Source of the DNA: an uncultured Clostridia bacterium
GTDB lineage: Bacteria > Bacillota > Clostridia > TANB77 > CAG-508
DNA length: 64,000 bases
Assembly (NCBI GenBank): GCA_934130935.1
Contig: CAKOYQ010000005.1
Coordinates: 44,354-108,353 of the forward strand
Direction of reading: 5' to 3'
A program made the translations under genes and the position numbers. Shown in pieces: positions 45,744-54,980 of this stretch. The first letter of the stretch is position 1; each line of letters begins with the position of its first letter. Under the pieces are notes generated by a model. That model ran no database searches and was not told the DNA's origin. It saw nothing but the letters and a program-made list of their open reading frames with translations.

Positions 45744-45766
45744 CATTTATTTTGCATATCTAAAAA

Positions 45767-45946
45767 CTATTGATTCTCAACAGCTCTATTGGCAATTTCT
45801 ATAGCTTTAGAAACTATACTTCCACATGTTTTAGAAGGTACATTTTCCCAACTTCCACCATCTTGTTTCACTTGATCATAAACGCCTAATTCTTTTGCAA
45901 TTTCTGTTCGTAAGTTTTCAGATATTAATTTGTTATTTCTAGACAT
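45767..45946 (-). CDS. Small acid-soluble spore protein, alpha/beta type
   Basis: 59 residues. The central motif ELGVYDQVKQDGGSW and the C-terminal SKTCGSIVSKAIEIANRA are those of alpha/beta-type SASPs, which coat and protect DNA in dormant spores. AAAGGAG lies before ATG 45946. The usual second GPR-cleavage region is diverged, and there is an unusual Cys in the second helix. Expression is expected in the forespore under sigma-G. Confidence 0.85.
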   Translation of the reverse strand: MSRNNKLISENLRTEIAKELGVYDQVKQDGGSWENVPSKTCGSIVSKAIEIANRAVENQ

Positions 45947-46082
45947 AATAGAGTCTCCTTTCAAATCTATCTGTTTTACGGACCGCTTTTTTTGAAAAAG
46001 TTATTCAACTTTTTTCACTATTATTATTTGCAAAAAAAGATTTTTTATTTTTGCAATTTTTGTAAATTTACTTTTTATTGAA

Positions 46083-47414
46083 TTATTCTGTCAATGTTCC
46101 ATTAGGGGTATTAGTCACAATTAAAATATCCTCTTCTTCTCCACTTTCAGCATTTATATATGCAATAAAATCTACATCTTCTATTTTCCCCTTAAATTCA
46201 TAGCAAAATTTTTCTGTTTTCCATTCAGTTGGAATCATTGCTAATCCTTCACTTGTAACCTGTATTTTATCACTTAGATGTTTTCTTGCATCTTCAATAG
46301 AAATTTTATTTTTAGGTATATTTCTATCATAATGACAATTTAAATATCCAGTTGTCTCTAATCCTATAACCTCTCCATTGTCTAAAGCAATCTTAACTTT
46401 AATTAAGTCAGCATAAATTACAACATCATTTTGTTTATATGCATAATTTACTGTAATAAATCCATTATCTTTCATATAATAAGTTTCTTGCATATCTTTA
46501 AACCCTTTTTCTGCCAAATACTCTTTTCCTTTTTGCACAGCATCTTGTTCTGTTATCTTTTCTTCATTAACATCTCTATTATAATTTAAAAATACTACAT
46601 GTCCACCCTTTTTAGAAATTGATATCCCAATAGTCTTATTATCATGTGTTATCATTTCAAATCTATAAACTGGAATACTACCATTTTCTACATATCCATT
46701 ACTTTTAGTTTCTTTTATTTTATCTTTCCCAATAAAATCCTCTGCTTTTTTCTTTGCATTTTCCTCATCTATTTCATCTCCTGTTAATCCCTTTTTATCC
46801 GAGCTTGTTATATGCTCTGAAAAAGCCCCATCATAAATCAATCCTGTATATTCATGAAAATTTTCTTCAATAACATCAAAAGTACTTACTTCTGCTATAT
46901 CTGAACCTTCCGTATTATTCATTAAATCAGACCATTTTAATGTTCCATTATTTAGTTCATCAGCCATCTCGTTCAAAGTATTTGATAAATCATTACTATA
47001 GTTATACAATTCTTTTATTTTATTTATATCCTCATCTGTTAACCCTGAACCATCTATATTTTTTCTTGATAAAGCATAACTATATTCACTTACTTGATTT
47101 AAAAATTTCTCAGTATTCTCTAATTCTTGACTTTCTATTGGTAACATTCCCAAATAACTTAAAGCTAAATTTGCTTCTCTCCATACATGTGTTAAAATTT
47201 CTGCACCATGTTCAGCAGATTTTGATACCATAGATTTTGCCAAATATGTTTTTACATTTTGCACATATCCTACAACTTGATAAAAAGCCATATTATTATC
47301 ATTCTCTTTTGTTATTGCATATGATTTTTTCTGATTAAATAAATTATATCCAAGTATTACTGCTATTATTATAGCTATTGCTGTAGTTGCAATCCAAAAT
47401 TTATTTTTTTCCAT
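46083..47414 (-). CDS. ypeB: Germination protein YpeB
   Basis: 443 residues. One N-terminal membrane helix (about 7-24) is followed by a long helical domain and then repeated PepSY-like domains (for example GKEYLAEKGFKDMQETYYMK). This is the architecture of YpeB, which holds and protects the cortex lytic enzyme SleB in the spore. AAGGAGG lies 5 nt before ATG 47414, so the 48 codons open upstream are not used. In bacilli sleB and ypeB are paired. Here sleB is not adjacent, and the SleB-like gene is 15 kb away. Confidence 0.92.
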   Translation of the reverse strand: MEKNKFWIATTAIAIIIAVILGYNLFNQKKSYAITKENDNNMAFYQVVGYVQNVKTYLAKSMVSKSAEHGAEILTHVWREANLALSYLGMLPIESQELENTEKFLNQVSEYSYALSRKNIDGSGLTDEDINKIKELYNYSNDLSNTLNEMADELNNGTLKWSDLMNNTEGSDIAEVSTFDVIEENFHEYTGLIYDGAFSEHITSSDKKGLTGDEIDEENAKKKAEDFIGKDKIKETKSNGYVENGSIPVYRFEMITHDNKTIGISISKKGGHVVFLNYNRDVNEEKITEQDAVQKGKEYLAEKGFKDMQETYYMKDNGFITVNYAYKQNDVVIYADLIKVKIALDNGEVIGLETTGYLNCHYDRNIPKNKISIEDARKHLSDKIQVTSEGLAMIPTEWKTEKFCYEFKGKIEDVDFIAYINAESGEEEDILIVTNTPNGTLTE

Positions 47415-47513
47415 ACTAACCTCCTTGTATTTTATTTTGGTTTTTTTTACAAAAAATATACAATTTATTTTTACTTTATGATAAAATAAATAAAAATAAT
47501 TTAAGGAGTTTTT

Positions 47514-48638
47514 ATGAAAAGAATTATAATTTTCTATGCAACTTATGGCGGAGGTCATTTATCAGCTGCTCGTTCAATTAAAGAAAACATAGAAACCAAC
47601 TATACAGATAATGAAGTAAAACTTGTAGATTGCATGGAATATGTTAATAAAATTATTAATAAAGTAACTACTAAGGCATATTCAGAAATGGCAAAAAAAG
47701 CACCTCGTACATGGGGAAAAGTCTATTGGAAATCTCAAGATGGTCCACTTGCTCAAATAAGCACAACCTCTAATAAACTATTTTCAATAAAATTAAATAA
47801 GTTATTACAAGACTTTCAACCTGATCTTATAATATCTACGCACCCATTCGCTTCAACCATGTGTGCCTATTTAAAAAAAATAGGTAAAATAGATACAAAA
47901 ATTGCAACTATTATAACAGACTATGCCCCTCATGACCAATGGCTTGTTTTTAATCAATACGTTGATTATTATTTTGTTTCGCATGAAGGTATGAAAAATC
48001 AATTACATAAACAAGGAATCCCAAATGAAAAAATCTATGCAACAGGAATTCCTCTTTCTAACAAATTCCTGTTAAAACACGACAAAGCAAAAACCTTGCA
48101 AAATTTTGGTTTATTACCAAACCGAAAAACTGTCTTATTTTTTGGTGGCGGAGAATTCGGGCTTGGAAAAACTCAAACTTTTAATATCTTCAAATCTTTT
48201 GCTGAATGTCATGAAAACATACAAATTGTAGCCATTGCTGGGAAAAATCAAAAAATGAAAAAGAACTTCGAACATTTAATTAACGAATTAGGAAAAGAAG
48301 ATTATGTTAAAGTATTGGAATATACTGATAAAATACCTGAACTTATGAGTATTTCCGATTTAGTTGTCACAAAGCCTGGTGGTCTTACTACAACAGAAAG
48401 TTTAGCTTCTGGATTACCAATCGTTATTATAAATCCAATCCCTGGTCAAGAAGAGGAAAATGCAACTTATTTAGAAGAAAATAAAGTCGCTATATGGATA
48501 AGAGAAGATGATAATGTTGAAGAAATTTTAAATAATTTATTCTCTAATCCAGAACAAATGCAAGAAATGAAAATTCGTGCTAGACTTATTTCCAAAAAAA
48601 ATTCTACTAAAGATATTTGCAAAGTTTTGCTTGGATAG
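47514..48638 (+). CDS. MGDG synthase-like processive glycosyltransferase
   Basis: 374 residues of the GT28/MurG-like fold. An MGDG-synthase N-terminal domain starts with the glycine loop IIFYATYGGGHLSAA. The C-terminal half has the UDP-sugar site VVTKPGGLTTTESLASGLP and PGQEEENATYL. It probably adds glucose or galactose to diacylglycerol (UgtP-like), making membrane glycolipids or the anchor of lipoteichoic acid. No signal or membrane helix, so it is peripheral. It is divergent from ypeB. Confidence 0.88.
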   Translation: MKRIIIFYATYGGGHLSAARSIKENIETNYTDNEVKLVDCMEYVNKIINKVTTKAYSEMAKKAPRTWGKVYWKSQDGPLAQISTTSNKLFSIKLNKLLQDFQPDLIISTHPFASTMCAYLKKIGKIDTKIATIITDYAPHDQWLVFNQYVDYYFVSHEGMKNQLHKQGIPNEKIYATGIPLSNKFLLKHDKAKTLQNFGLLPNRKTVLFFGGGEFGLGKTQTFNIFKSFAECHENIQIVAIAGKNQKMKKNFEHLINELGKEDYVKVLEYTDKIPELMSISDLVVTKPGGLTTTESLASGLPIVIINPIPGQEEENATYLEENKVAIWIREDDNVEEILNNLFSNPEQMQEMKIRARLISKKNSTKDICKVLLG

Positions 48639-48646
48639 TATTAAAA

Positions 48647-48709
48647 GGGCAAAAATGGAACCGACCCCAAATTGCCCTGGGTAATTTGGGGTCGGTTCCA
48701 TTTTTGCCC
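48647..48709. repeat. REP-like pair in inverted orientation
   Basis: Two REP-like units head to head: arms of 27 nt (48647-48673 and 48683-48709) pair perfectly around the loop GCCCTGGGT. In this copy both units have ATGGAACCG where the others have AAGGAACCG, so the change is mirrored in both arms. It may also end transcription of the glycosyltransferase gene. Confidence 0.9.
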
Positions 48710-48756
48710 TCTCACAATTTTTAAATTATTTCATATAATACAACGAGGTGACTTTT

Positions 48757-48915
48757 ATGGAGCATAACGATTGTTCTGGAAGTAGTTTAATTGCACTTGC
48801 TAGTTCTCTTGCAATTCTTATTGGAAATGAATTTGATACAGATGATTTAGACGTTTTAGGTGCATTCTTTACTGCACTTGGAGATAATTTAAGTCTTATT
48901 TCTGCAACAAGATAA
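48757..48915 (+). CDS. Small DUF6774-like protein, 52 residues
   Basis: It starts at ATG 48757 behind GAGGTGA and encodes MEHNDCSGSSLIALASSLAI, then an acidic turn (NEFDTDDLDVLG) and a second amphipathic helix (AFFTALGDNLSLIS). It looks like a family of very small clostridial proteins with two helices around an acidic loop; I recall it as DUF6774-like but cannot confirm this. No function is known. It has its own terminator. Confidence 0.7.
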   Translation: MEHNDCSGSSLIALASSLAILIGNEFDTDDLDVLGAFFTALGDNLSLISATR

Positions 48916-48961
48916 AAACTTATGCAAAAATATACCTATTATATAAATCTGCATAAGTTTT
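48915..48961. terminator. Bidirectional terminator
   Basis: AAAACTTATGCA (48915-48926) and TGCATAAGTTTT (48950-48961) pair perfectly over 12 bp between the small plus-strand gene and recR on the minus strand. Confidence 0.8.
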
Positions 48962-48986
48962 ATTAATTTTATATTTAATTTTTTGC

Positions 48987-49586
48987 TTACAATTCTCTTC
49001 TTCCTTCAAGTGCTTTTGTAAGAGTAATCTCATCAGTATATTCTAAATCCCCTCCAACAGGAATACCGTGAGCTATTCTTGTAACTTTAATTCCTAAAGG
49101 TTTTATTAACTTTGACAAATACATAGCTGTTGCTTCTCCCTCAACCCTAGGATTTGTTGCAAGTATTACCTCTTTAACTTGTCCATCCATAAGACGTGAA
49201 AGTAACTCTTTAATTTTTATATCATCAGGTCCGATTCCATTCATAGGAGAAATTGAACCATGTAATACATGGTAAACTCCTCTAAATTCATGTGTTCTTT
49301 CCATTGCAATTATATCTCTGACATCTTCTACAACACATATTTGAGATTGCTCTCGTTTAGCATTTCCGCAAATCGGACAAGGATCTGTATCTGATATATT
49401 ATAACATTTACTACAATATTTTAAGTTCTTTTTTGCATTTACGATTGCCGAAACAAACTCATTTGTTTCTTGCTCTGAAGCATTTAATATGTAAAATGCT
49501 AATCTTGCAGCTGTTTTATTACCTATACTTGGTAGTTTCTCAAAACTTTGTATTAATTTTTCTATTGATGGTGAATACATTGACAT
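48987..49586 (-). CDS. recR: Recombination mediator RecR
   Basis: 199 residues. A helix-hairpin-helix start (LPSIGNKTAARLAFYIL), a four-cysteine zinc site (CSKC and CPIC, about 58-73) and a TOPRIM domain (VVEDVRDIIAMERT). It loads RecA together with RecO. It is the last gene of dnaX-ybaB-recR. Confidence 0.96.
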   Translation of the reverse strand: MSMYSPSIEKLIQSFEKLPSIGNKTAARLAFYILNASEQETNEFVSAIVNAKKNLKYCSKCYNISDTDPCPICGNAKREQSQICVVEDVRDIIAMERTHEFRGVYHVLHGSISPMNGIGPDDIKIKELLSRLMDGQVKEVILATNPRVEGEATAMYLSKLIKPLGIKVTRIAHGIPVGGDLEYTDEITLTKALEGRREL

Positions 49587-49607
49587 CCTTCTATCTCCTT
49601 AGTATCT

Positions 49608-49949
49608 TTACATTAAGCCTGGTATATTATATTTTCCCATTGATGTGGCTTGTGCATCATCAACCTGTTTAAATGCCTGATTTAAGCATGTAACAATTAA
49701 ATCTTGTAACATTTCAACATCATCTGAATCAACTACTTCTTTTTGCAATGCTAAACTTAAAATTTGCTTTTGACCATTAACTTTAACAGTCACAGCACCA
49801 CCTCCAGCAGATGCCTCAAACTCTTTAGCAGCAAGCTCTGTTTGTGACTTTTCTAAATCTGCTTGCATCTTTTTCGCTTCTTTCATTAAATTATTGATGT
49901 TCATTCCACCAAATCCTCCCATTCCTGGGAATCCACCTCTTTTTGACAT
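49608..49949 (-). CDS. YbaB/EbfC-family nucleoid-associated protein
   Basis: 113 residues. A Gly/Phe-rich start (MSKRGGFPGMGGFGGMNINN) is followed by the YbaB helix pair and beta sheet with EASAGGGAVTVKVNG. It binds DNA as a dimer. AAGGAGG lies 7 nt before ATG 49949, and the 19 codons open upstream are not used. It is in the standard place between dnaX and recR. Confidence 0.94.
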   Translation of the reverse strand: MSKRGGFPGMGGFGGMNINNLMKEAKKMQADLEKSQTELAAKEFEASAGGGAVTVKVNGQKQILSLALQKEVVDSDDVEMLQDLIVTCLNQAFKQVDDAQATSMGKYNIPGLM

Positions 49950-50015
49950 TTTATTTTCCTCCTTTTTCATGCCTATATAAAATAATCTATTTTTTATATT
50001 AACCATATGATAATG

Positions 50016-51668
50016 CTACTCAATCACATCAAATGGTATGTTAAATTCATTAGCAAAATTTGATAATTCCTGTTCCTCTGTCATATTTCCAGAACTCTTC
50101 TGTTTTGTATCTATATACTTTATTTGCATTTCTTTTCCACATGCCACAGAAACCTGTTTAGATATCTCCATTTTATTTTCAGGTTTTTCTAAAACACTTT
50201 TCCCAAATGCAGTGATTCCTTTAGGGAATTCTATTCCCACAGTCATATCATTTATTTCTATCGCATTTGTATCTATCAGGTTCGTATACAACATTATCTT
50301 TCCATTATTCTTAAAATTACTTACAATATCTTGCCAATATTGTGCCGGTTTTTTATTCTTTCCAATTCCAGCAATAACATTCATGTTACTATCTTGTTTA
50401 GAATTAGTATTGGCTGATGAACTGTCCTTAGTAGTACCAGATTTTTTTGATGTATTAGACTGACTTCTTGCAATTCCTCCCCCAGCTCTTAAATAATTCT
50501 CTATTTTTTCTAATCTGGAATATATATCTGTAGTATTAATATTTCCTCCAGCACCTGTTCCTTTATTAGTGCCTACTTCTTCAGAAGATAATTCTTTATC
50601 ACATAGTCTAATTATTCCTGCCTGAAATATTATCAATCTTTGTGTTGAACTTTTCATATCATTTTCCAATTTTGATAACTCATTTATTAGCCTTATTGCT
50701 CTTTCTTTTGAAATACTCTCTGCCAATTTTTTCAAATTTTCAAAATCAACTTCATTGTAAATAGTCAATTTCTGTCCTGTTTTTACCATCAAAATATCTT
50801 TTATGTATTTTATAATTTCCCATAGTAAATTATTTAAATCTTTTCCTTCATCTAAAACCATTGTTATAGATTCCATTGCTTTATCAATATTATATTCAAT
50901 TATAGCTTCTGTAATGCCATATATATAAGAAATTTTTGGTATACCTACAAGCTCTTTAATCTTATCTTCATCTATACTGTTCTCTCCATCTTGCATACAT
51001 CTTTCTAATATAGACAAAGCATCTCTCATCGCACCTTCTGACAATGTTGCAATTATATTTAATGCTTGTTTAGTAATTTCTATATTACTTTGTTCACACA
51101 CAATTTGTAGTCTTTTAATTATATCTTCATCTGAAATTCTTTTAAAGTCAAATCTTTGGCATCTTGAAAGTATTGTTGCTGGTAATTTCTGTGGTTCAGT
51201 TGTTGCCAATATAAATTTTACATGTTCTGGTGGTTCCTCTAATGTTTTCAATAATGCATTAAAAGCTCCTTGTGATAGCATATGAACCTCATCTATTATA
51301 TAAACTCTATATTTTGCTTTGGTTGGCAAAAAATTCACTTCTTCTCTTATTGAACGTATATCTTCCACACTGTTATTTGACGCAGCATCCATTTCTACTA
51401 TATCTGTTAAAGACCCATTTAATGCCGATTTACAAATTTCACACTCATTACATGGTTCTCCATCTTGTGGATTCAAACAATTTATTGCACGAGCCAAAAC
51501 CTTCGCCGAAGTTGTTTTTCCTGTTCCTCTTCCACCATTAAATAAATATGCGTGTCCTACTCTATTTGCTATTATCTGGTTTCTTAAAGTTCTTGTTATA
51601 TGCTCTTGACCAACCATTTCTCCAAATGTCTGTGGTCTAAATTTTCTATAAAGAGCTGTGTACCCCAT
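50016..51668 (-). CDS. dnaX: DNA polymerase III subunit gamma/tau
   Basis: 550 residues. Walker A GGRGTGKT is at 45-52, zinc cysteines are 64, 73, 76 and 79, DEVHMLS is Walker B and LSRCQRFDF is the arginine-finger region. A Ser/Thr/Asn-rich linker (about 395-435) leads to the tau-like C-terminus. It is the clamp-loader motor of the replisome. It lies directly downstream of the SRP RNA gene, as in many Firmicutes. Confidence 0.96.
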   Translation of the reverse strand: MGYTALYRKFRPQTFGEMVGQEHITRTLRNQIIANRVGHAYLFNGGRGTGKTTSAKVLARAINCLNPQDGEPCNECEICKSALNGSLTDIVEMDAASNNSVEDIRSIREEVNFLPTKAKYRVYIIDEVHMLSQGAFNALLKTLEEPPEHVKFILATTEPQKLPATILSRCQRFDFKRISDEDIIKRLQIVCEQSNIEITKQALNIIATLSEGAMRDALSILERCMQDGENSIDEDKIKELVGIPKISYIYGITEAIIEYNIDKAMESITMVLDEGKDLNNLLWEIIKYIKDILMVKTGQKLTIYNEVDFENLKKLAESISKERAIRLINELSKLENDMKSSTQRLIIFQAGIIRLCDKELSSEEVGTNKGTGAGGNINTTDIYSRLEKIENYLRAGGGIARSQSNTSKKSGTTKDSSSANTNSKQDSNMNVIAGIGKNKKPAQYWQDIVSNFKNNGKIMLYTNLIDTNAIEINDMTVGIEFPKGITAFGKSVLEKPENKMEISKQVSVACGKEMQIKYIDTKQKSSGNMTEEQELSNFANEFNIPFDVIE

Positions 51669-51717
51669 AACCTCACATCCTTTATATTAAAGCTATCTAA
51701 TATCATTTAAAAAATGG

Positions 51718-51851
51718 TGTGATTATCAATCTCTCTATGGAAAACAATTCCCACATAAAAGTATCTACTTATTGCTGCTTCCTTCCGGATCTGACAAGGT
51801 TCATAGGCTTTTATCGAGCTTGTTTCCCATACAAAGATCAATTCTCATACC
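51718..51851 (-). ncRNA. ffs: Signal recognition particle RNA (4.5S/6S-type)
   Basis: On the minus strand the universal tip GTCAGATCCGGAAGGAAGCA is present at about 51810-51785. It is flanked by arms that pair: ATGGGAAACAA with TTGTTTTCCAT, and outward into GATC with GATT-like segments. The promoter at 51859-51887 sets the 5' end near 51851, and a T-run near 51710 marks the 3' end. Exact ends are estimates. It scaffolds Ffh for co-translational protein targeting. Confidence 0.92.
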
Positions 51852-51858
51852 ATTATGT

Positions 51859-51887
51859 ATTATATACTGTAATTGCAAATTTTGCAA
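51859..51887 (-). promoter_or_regulatory. Promoter of the SRP RNA
   Basis: On the minus strand TTGCAA (51887-51882), 17 nt, TATAAT (51864-51859), placed about 8 nt before the likely RNA start. Confidence 0.85.
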
Positions 51888-51896
51888 GTATTTTTA

Positions 51897-52640
51897 CTAA
51901 TTTTCTATCCTTTTAAAAATTATATTTTTCAAATCTGTTATATCTATTCCAACAGTTCCTTTTTCAATTATTTCATCTGTTGGAATATCTACACTAATCG
52001 GTGCTTGATATTTTTTACCACTTTTTAAATTTATAATTATATCAAATGTTAATTGAGTTTGCAAATCTTCCTGTGTAATATTTGTTAATTTTAGTAACTG
52101 GCTATGATTTATTAATTCATCATTTTCAGAAACATATTGTGATAAATTATTAATACCATATCTAAAAGCAACTATTCCACCTTGGTTAGAAATTTTTTGT
52201 TCTTTTATATTTGATTCTAATTCGCCAGTATATATAATATCTGTAATTTCATTTTCTGTTTGATTAACAAACATCTTCTTTTCATCCATAACAGGCTTAT
52301 AAAACTTTAACTCCCCTAGTTCCTTTTGTCTATTTGCCTTAATATTTTTAACCTCAACAGAATCTATTATTTCTGTCTTTCCATAAGAAAAATTCTTTTC
52401 TATATATATATATATATCATTATTTTCATTAACTCTAAAACTCCACTTTTCTCCTGCACTCTCATTTTCCAATCCCTCTACACTTTCTATTATAGAAATT
52501 TTAGTAATCTTAAATGGCATGTTAGACTCACCTTCAACTTCATACTTTAAAATCAACATACCACCAACACATAAAATTACACTTATAATAATTATTATTA
52601 TTGCCACGTGAAAAGCTTTTTGTTTTAAATTTCTATACAT
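51897..52640 (-). CDS. Hypothetical membrane-anchored protein
   Basis: 247 residues, family not recognised. A basic start and one membrane helix (about 10-33) are followed by an extracytoplasmic, probably all-beta domain (repeated short strands such as IIYTGELESNIKEQKIS). No cysteines in the mature part and no catalytic motif seen. GGAGGGA precedes ATG 52640. It lies between tadA and the SRP RNA on the same strand. Confidence 0.6.
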   Translation of the reverse strand: MYRNLKQKAFHVAIIIIIISVILCVGGMLILKYEVEGESNMPFKITKISIIESVEGLENESAGEKWSFRVNENNDIYIYIEKNFSYGKTEIIDSVEVKNIKANRQKELGELKFYKPVMDEKKMFVNQTENEITDIIYTGELESNIKEQKISNQGGIVAFRYGINNLSQYVSENDELINHSQLLKLTNITQEDLQTQLTFDIIINLKSGKKYQAPISVDIPTDEIIEKGTVGIDITDLKNIIFKRIEN

Positions 52641-52702
52641 TCTTCCCTCCATCTATTCAACTTGGACATTTCAAATTTTTTGATATTATATATTCTAATC
52701 TG

Positions 52703-53167
52703 TTATTTTTTCTTCAACATTCTTAATTCTTTAAAAAACTGTTTTAAAATTTTTTGACATTCTTTTTCCATAATTCCTGTTTCAACTTCTACTTTATGAT
52801 TAAATGTATAATCATTAAATAAATTTAATACAGAGCCTACGGCTCCTGTTTTTTCATCTTTTGCTCCAATATATACTTTTTTTATTCTTGAATTTATCAT
52901 TGCTCCTGCACACATTGAACATGGTTCTAAAGTCACATACATTTCGCAATCTATTAACCTCCATGATTTTAGTTTTTTGCTTGCTTTTTGTATTGCTAAG
53001 ATTTCTGCATGCTTTGTTGTATCTGTTTTTGTTTCTTTTTGATTATGTGCTCTTGCTATTATTTTTTCGTCTTTTACTATTATTGCTCCTACTGGGACTT
53101 CTAATTTTTTGTATGCTTTTTCCGCTTCTTTTATAGCTTGCCTCATATAATATTCTTTCTGTTCCAT
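52703..53167 (-). CDS. tadA: tRNA-specific adenosine deaminase TadA
   Basis: 154 residues. The zinc-deaminase motifs HAE (53-55) and PCSMC (82-86) are intact. It converts A34 to inosine in tRNA-Arg(ACG), so that one tRNA reads CGU, CGC and CGA but not CGG. This matters for the CGG observation made elsewhere in the window. AGGAG precedes the ATG. tRNA-Arg(CCT) is encoded just upstream on the same strand. Confidence 0.95.
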   Translation of the reverse strand: MEQKEYYMRQAIKEAEKAYKKLEVPVGAIIVKDEKIIARAHNQKETKTDTTKHAEILAIQKASKKLKSWRLIDCEMYVTLEPCSMCAGAMINSRIKKVYIGAKDEKTGAVGSVLNLFNDYTFNHKVEVETGIMEKECQKILKQFFKELRMLKKK

Positions 53168-53187
53168 TTATACTCCTAATTTAAAGT

Positions 53188-53263
<76 letters not shown>

Positions 53264-53376
53264 ATAAAAAATATATTTTTATTATAATACAAACATTCTA
53301 AAAAATCAACGTTTTTCTGATAATATCAATAATAACTAATAACCTAGTATAAATTTTATTAAATTCAAATCAAAAA

Positions 53377-53406
53377 AGAAAACATTAAATTTTTATAATG
53401 TTTTCT
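53377..53406 (-). terminator. Terminator of the 53414-54085 gene
   Basis: AGAAAACATT (53377-53386) and AATGTTTTCT (53397-53406) form a 10-bp stem. On the minus strand six Ts follow. Confidence 0.8.
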
Positions 53407-53413
53407 CTTACTT

Positions 53414-54085
53414 TTAATTAAAATCAGATGTATTAAATTCATCAATTAGCCAATTTTCTCCCTCTTTTACAAGTTTAATTTGACTTTTTTTATCAGCTTT
53501 ATTCACCCAATTTCCAGAAGAATCTGGTCCTGTTTGTTTTGTCTTTACAGTTGCAGTTATCAATGCCTCAGACACTTTTACGTCTTCAAAACCATCTAGT
53601 CCGTTATATTCCCTTGCTCCTCCACCATTTGTAATATAATATTTATTATCTTTAATTTCAACAATCATGGGTAAATTTTTCTTAACTTCTTTAGCAAAAT
53701 TTTCTGTTCCATACTTTAGTATGCTTTCATCAAAGTTTACAATCTCACCATTTGTTTTTACTTCAAAAAAGTTGTCTGGTTCTAGATAAAGTTTTTCTAC
53801 ATTTTCAAATCTATTTTTCAATATTTCCGTTGCTTCATCATCATTTAATTTTGAAAAACTATCTTCTTTTGTTGTATTAGAATTTATTGCATTTGATACA
53901 TTATCAATTTTTTCTTGTAACTCATTGTTTTTATTATTTAAGTTTGTTATTTCAGTTTTTAATTTATCGGTTTCAATTTCATTCACTTGCTTTTCACTAT
54001 ATAATTTATATATATAGCCTCCCATTACACATATAACAATTATTGCAAAAATAAGTAAAATAGCTAATATACTTTTCTTCTCCAT
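53414..54085 (-). CDS. Hypothetical membrane-anchored coiled-coil protein
   Basis: 223 residues, unknown family. One N-terminal helix (about 6-26) precedes a coiled coil (about 33-70, KLKTEITNLNNKNNELQEKI) and a compact C-terminal alpha/beta domain that resembles DUF4878/lumazine-binding-like folds in layout (VKTKQTGPDSSGNWVN, ENWLIDEFNTSDFN). It is exposed outside the membrane. AAGGAGGTG precedes the ATG. Divergent from the TtcA-like gene. Confidence 0.6.
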   Translation of the reverse strand: MEKKSILAILLIFAIIVICVMGGYIYKLYSEKQVNEIETDKLKTEITNLNNKNNELQEKIDNVSNAINSNTTKEDSFSKLNDDEATEILKNRFENVEKLYLEPDNFFEVKTNGEIVNFDESILKYGTENFAKEVKKNLPMIVEIKDNKYYITNGGGAREYNGLDGFEDVKVSEALITATVKTKQTGPDSSGNWVNKADKKSQIKLVKEGENWLIDEFNTSDFN

Positions 54086-54203
54086 TTGTTCACCTCCTTT
54101 TTGCTTTTATTATATACTACCTGATTTCGTTTTTCAAGCCCTTTCCTCCCAAAAAAATATATGATATAATATAGTATATATTTTAAAAGAAAGGATTCAC
54201 ACT

Positions 54204-54911
54204 ATGCAACAAATATTAAGTAAAATGAGAAAAGCAATAGAAGAATATAATATGATAGACGAAGGAGACAAGATTGCAGTATGCTTATCAGGTGGTAAAG
54301 ATTCCATCACACTTTTAAATGGATTAAAGGCATTGCAAAGGTTTTATCCAAAACATTTTGAACTAATTGCAATATCAATAAATCCAGGTTTTGATTTTTT
54401 TGATACAGAACTTTTACAAGAAAACTGTGATGAAATTGGAGTGCCTTTATTTATTGAAAACAGTAATATAAAAGAAATTGTTTTTGATGTTAGAAAAGAA
54501 AAAAATCCATGTTCACTATGTGCTAACTTGCGTAGAGGAATAATCAACAGTATAGCAATACGCGAAGGATGTAATAAAATAGCACTTGGACATAATATGG
54601 ATGACGTATTAGAAACATTTTTATTAAATTTACTGTATACTGGAAGCATATCAACATTTGCTCCTAAAAGTTATATGGATAGAACAAAAATAACATTAAT
54701 TAGGCCTTTAATCTTACTAAGTGAAAAAGATACAAGACGATATGTTAAAAAAAATAACAAAAAAGTAATGCCTAAAGTTTGCCCTATGGATGAACATACA
54801 AAAAGAGAAGATATGAAAGAGCAAATATTTATGTGGCAAAAAGATATCCCTATGATTAAAGCTAATTTATTTGGTGCTATTTCTAGGAATTTAGATGGAT
54901 GGAAAAAATAA
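54204..54911 (+). CDS. TtcA-like tRNA thiolation enzyme
   Basis: 235 residues. The PP-loop SGGKDS lies near residue 30, an iron-sulphur CxxC pair is in NPCSLCANLRR, and a third Cys is in KVCPMDE. This matches the TtcA/TtuA class, which adds sulphur to tRNA bases (2-thiocytidine at position 32 in the model case). The length is slightly short for TtcA, so the exact target base is not certain. Confidence 0.85.
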   Translation: MQQILSKMRKAIEEYNMIDEGDKIAVCLSGGKDSITLLNGLKALQRFYPKHFELIAISINPGFDFFDTELLQENCDEIGVPLFIENSNIKEIVFDVRKEKNPCSLCANLRRGIINSIAIREGCNKIALGHNMDDVLETFLLNLLYTGSISTFAPKSYMDRTKITLIRPLILLSEKDTRRYVKKNNKKVMPKVCPMDEHTKREDMKEQIFMWQKDIPMIKANLFGAISRNLDGWKK

Positions 54912-54914
54912 AAA

Positions 54915-54962
54915 AATACACCCTTTTAATTTACACTCATGCATTTAAAAAGGGGGTATTTT
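54915..54962. terminator. Terminator after the TtcA-like gene
   Basis: AATACACCCTTTTAA and TTAAAAAGGGGGTATT pair closely around an 15-nt loop, and TTTTTATTTT follows on the plus strand. It lies between convergent genes. Confidence 0.7.
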
Positions 54963-54980
54963 TTATTTTGCATAATTAAA

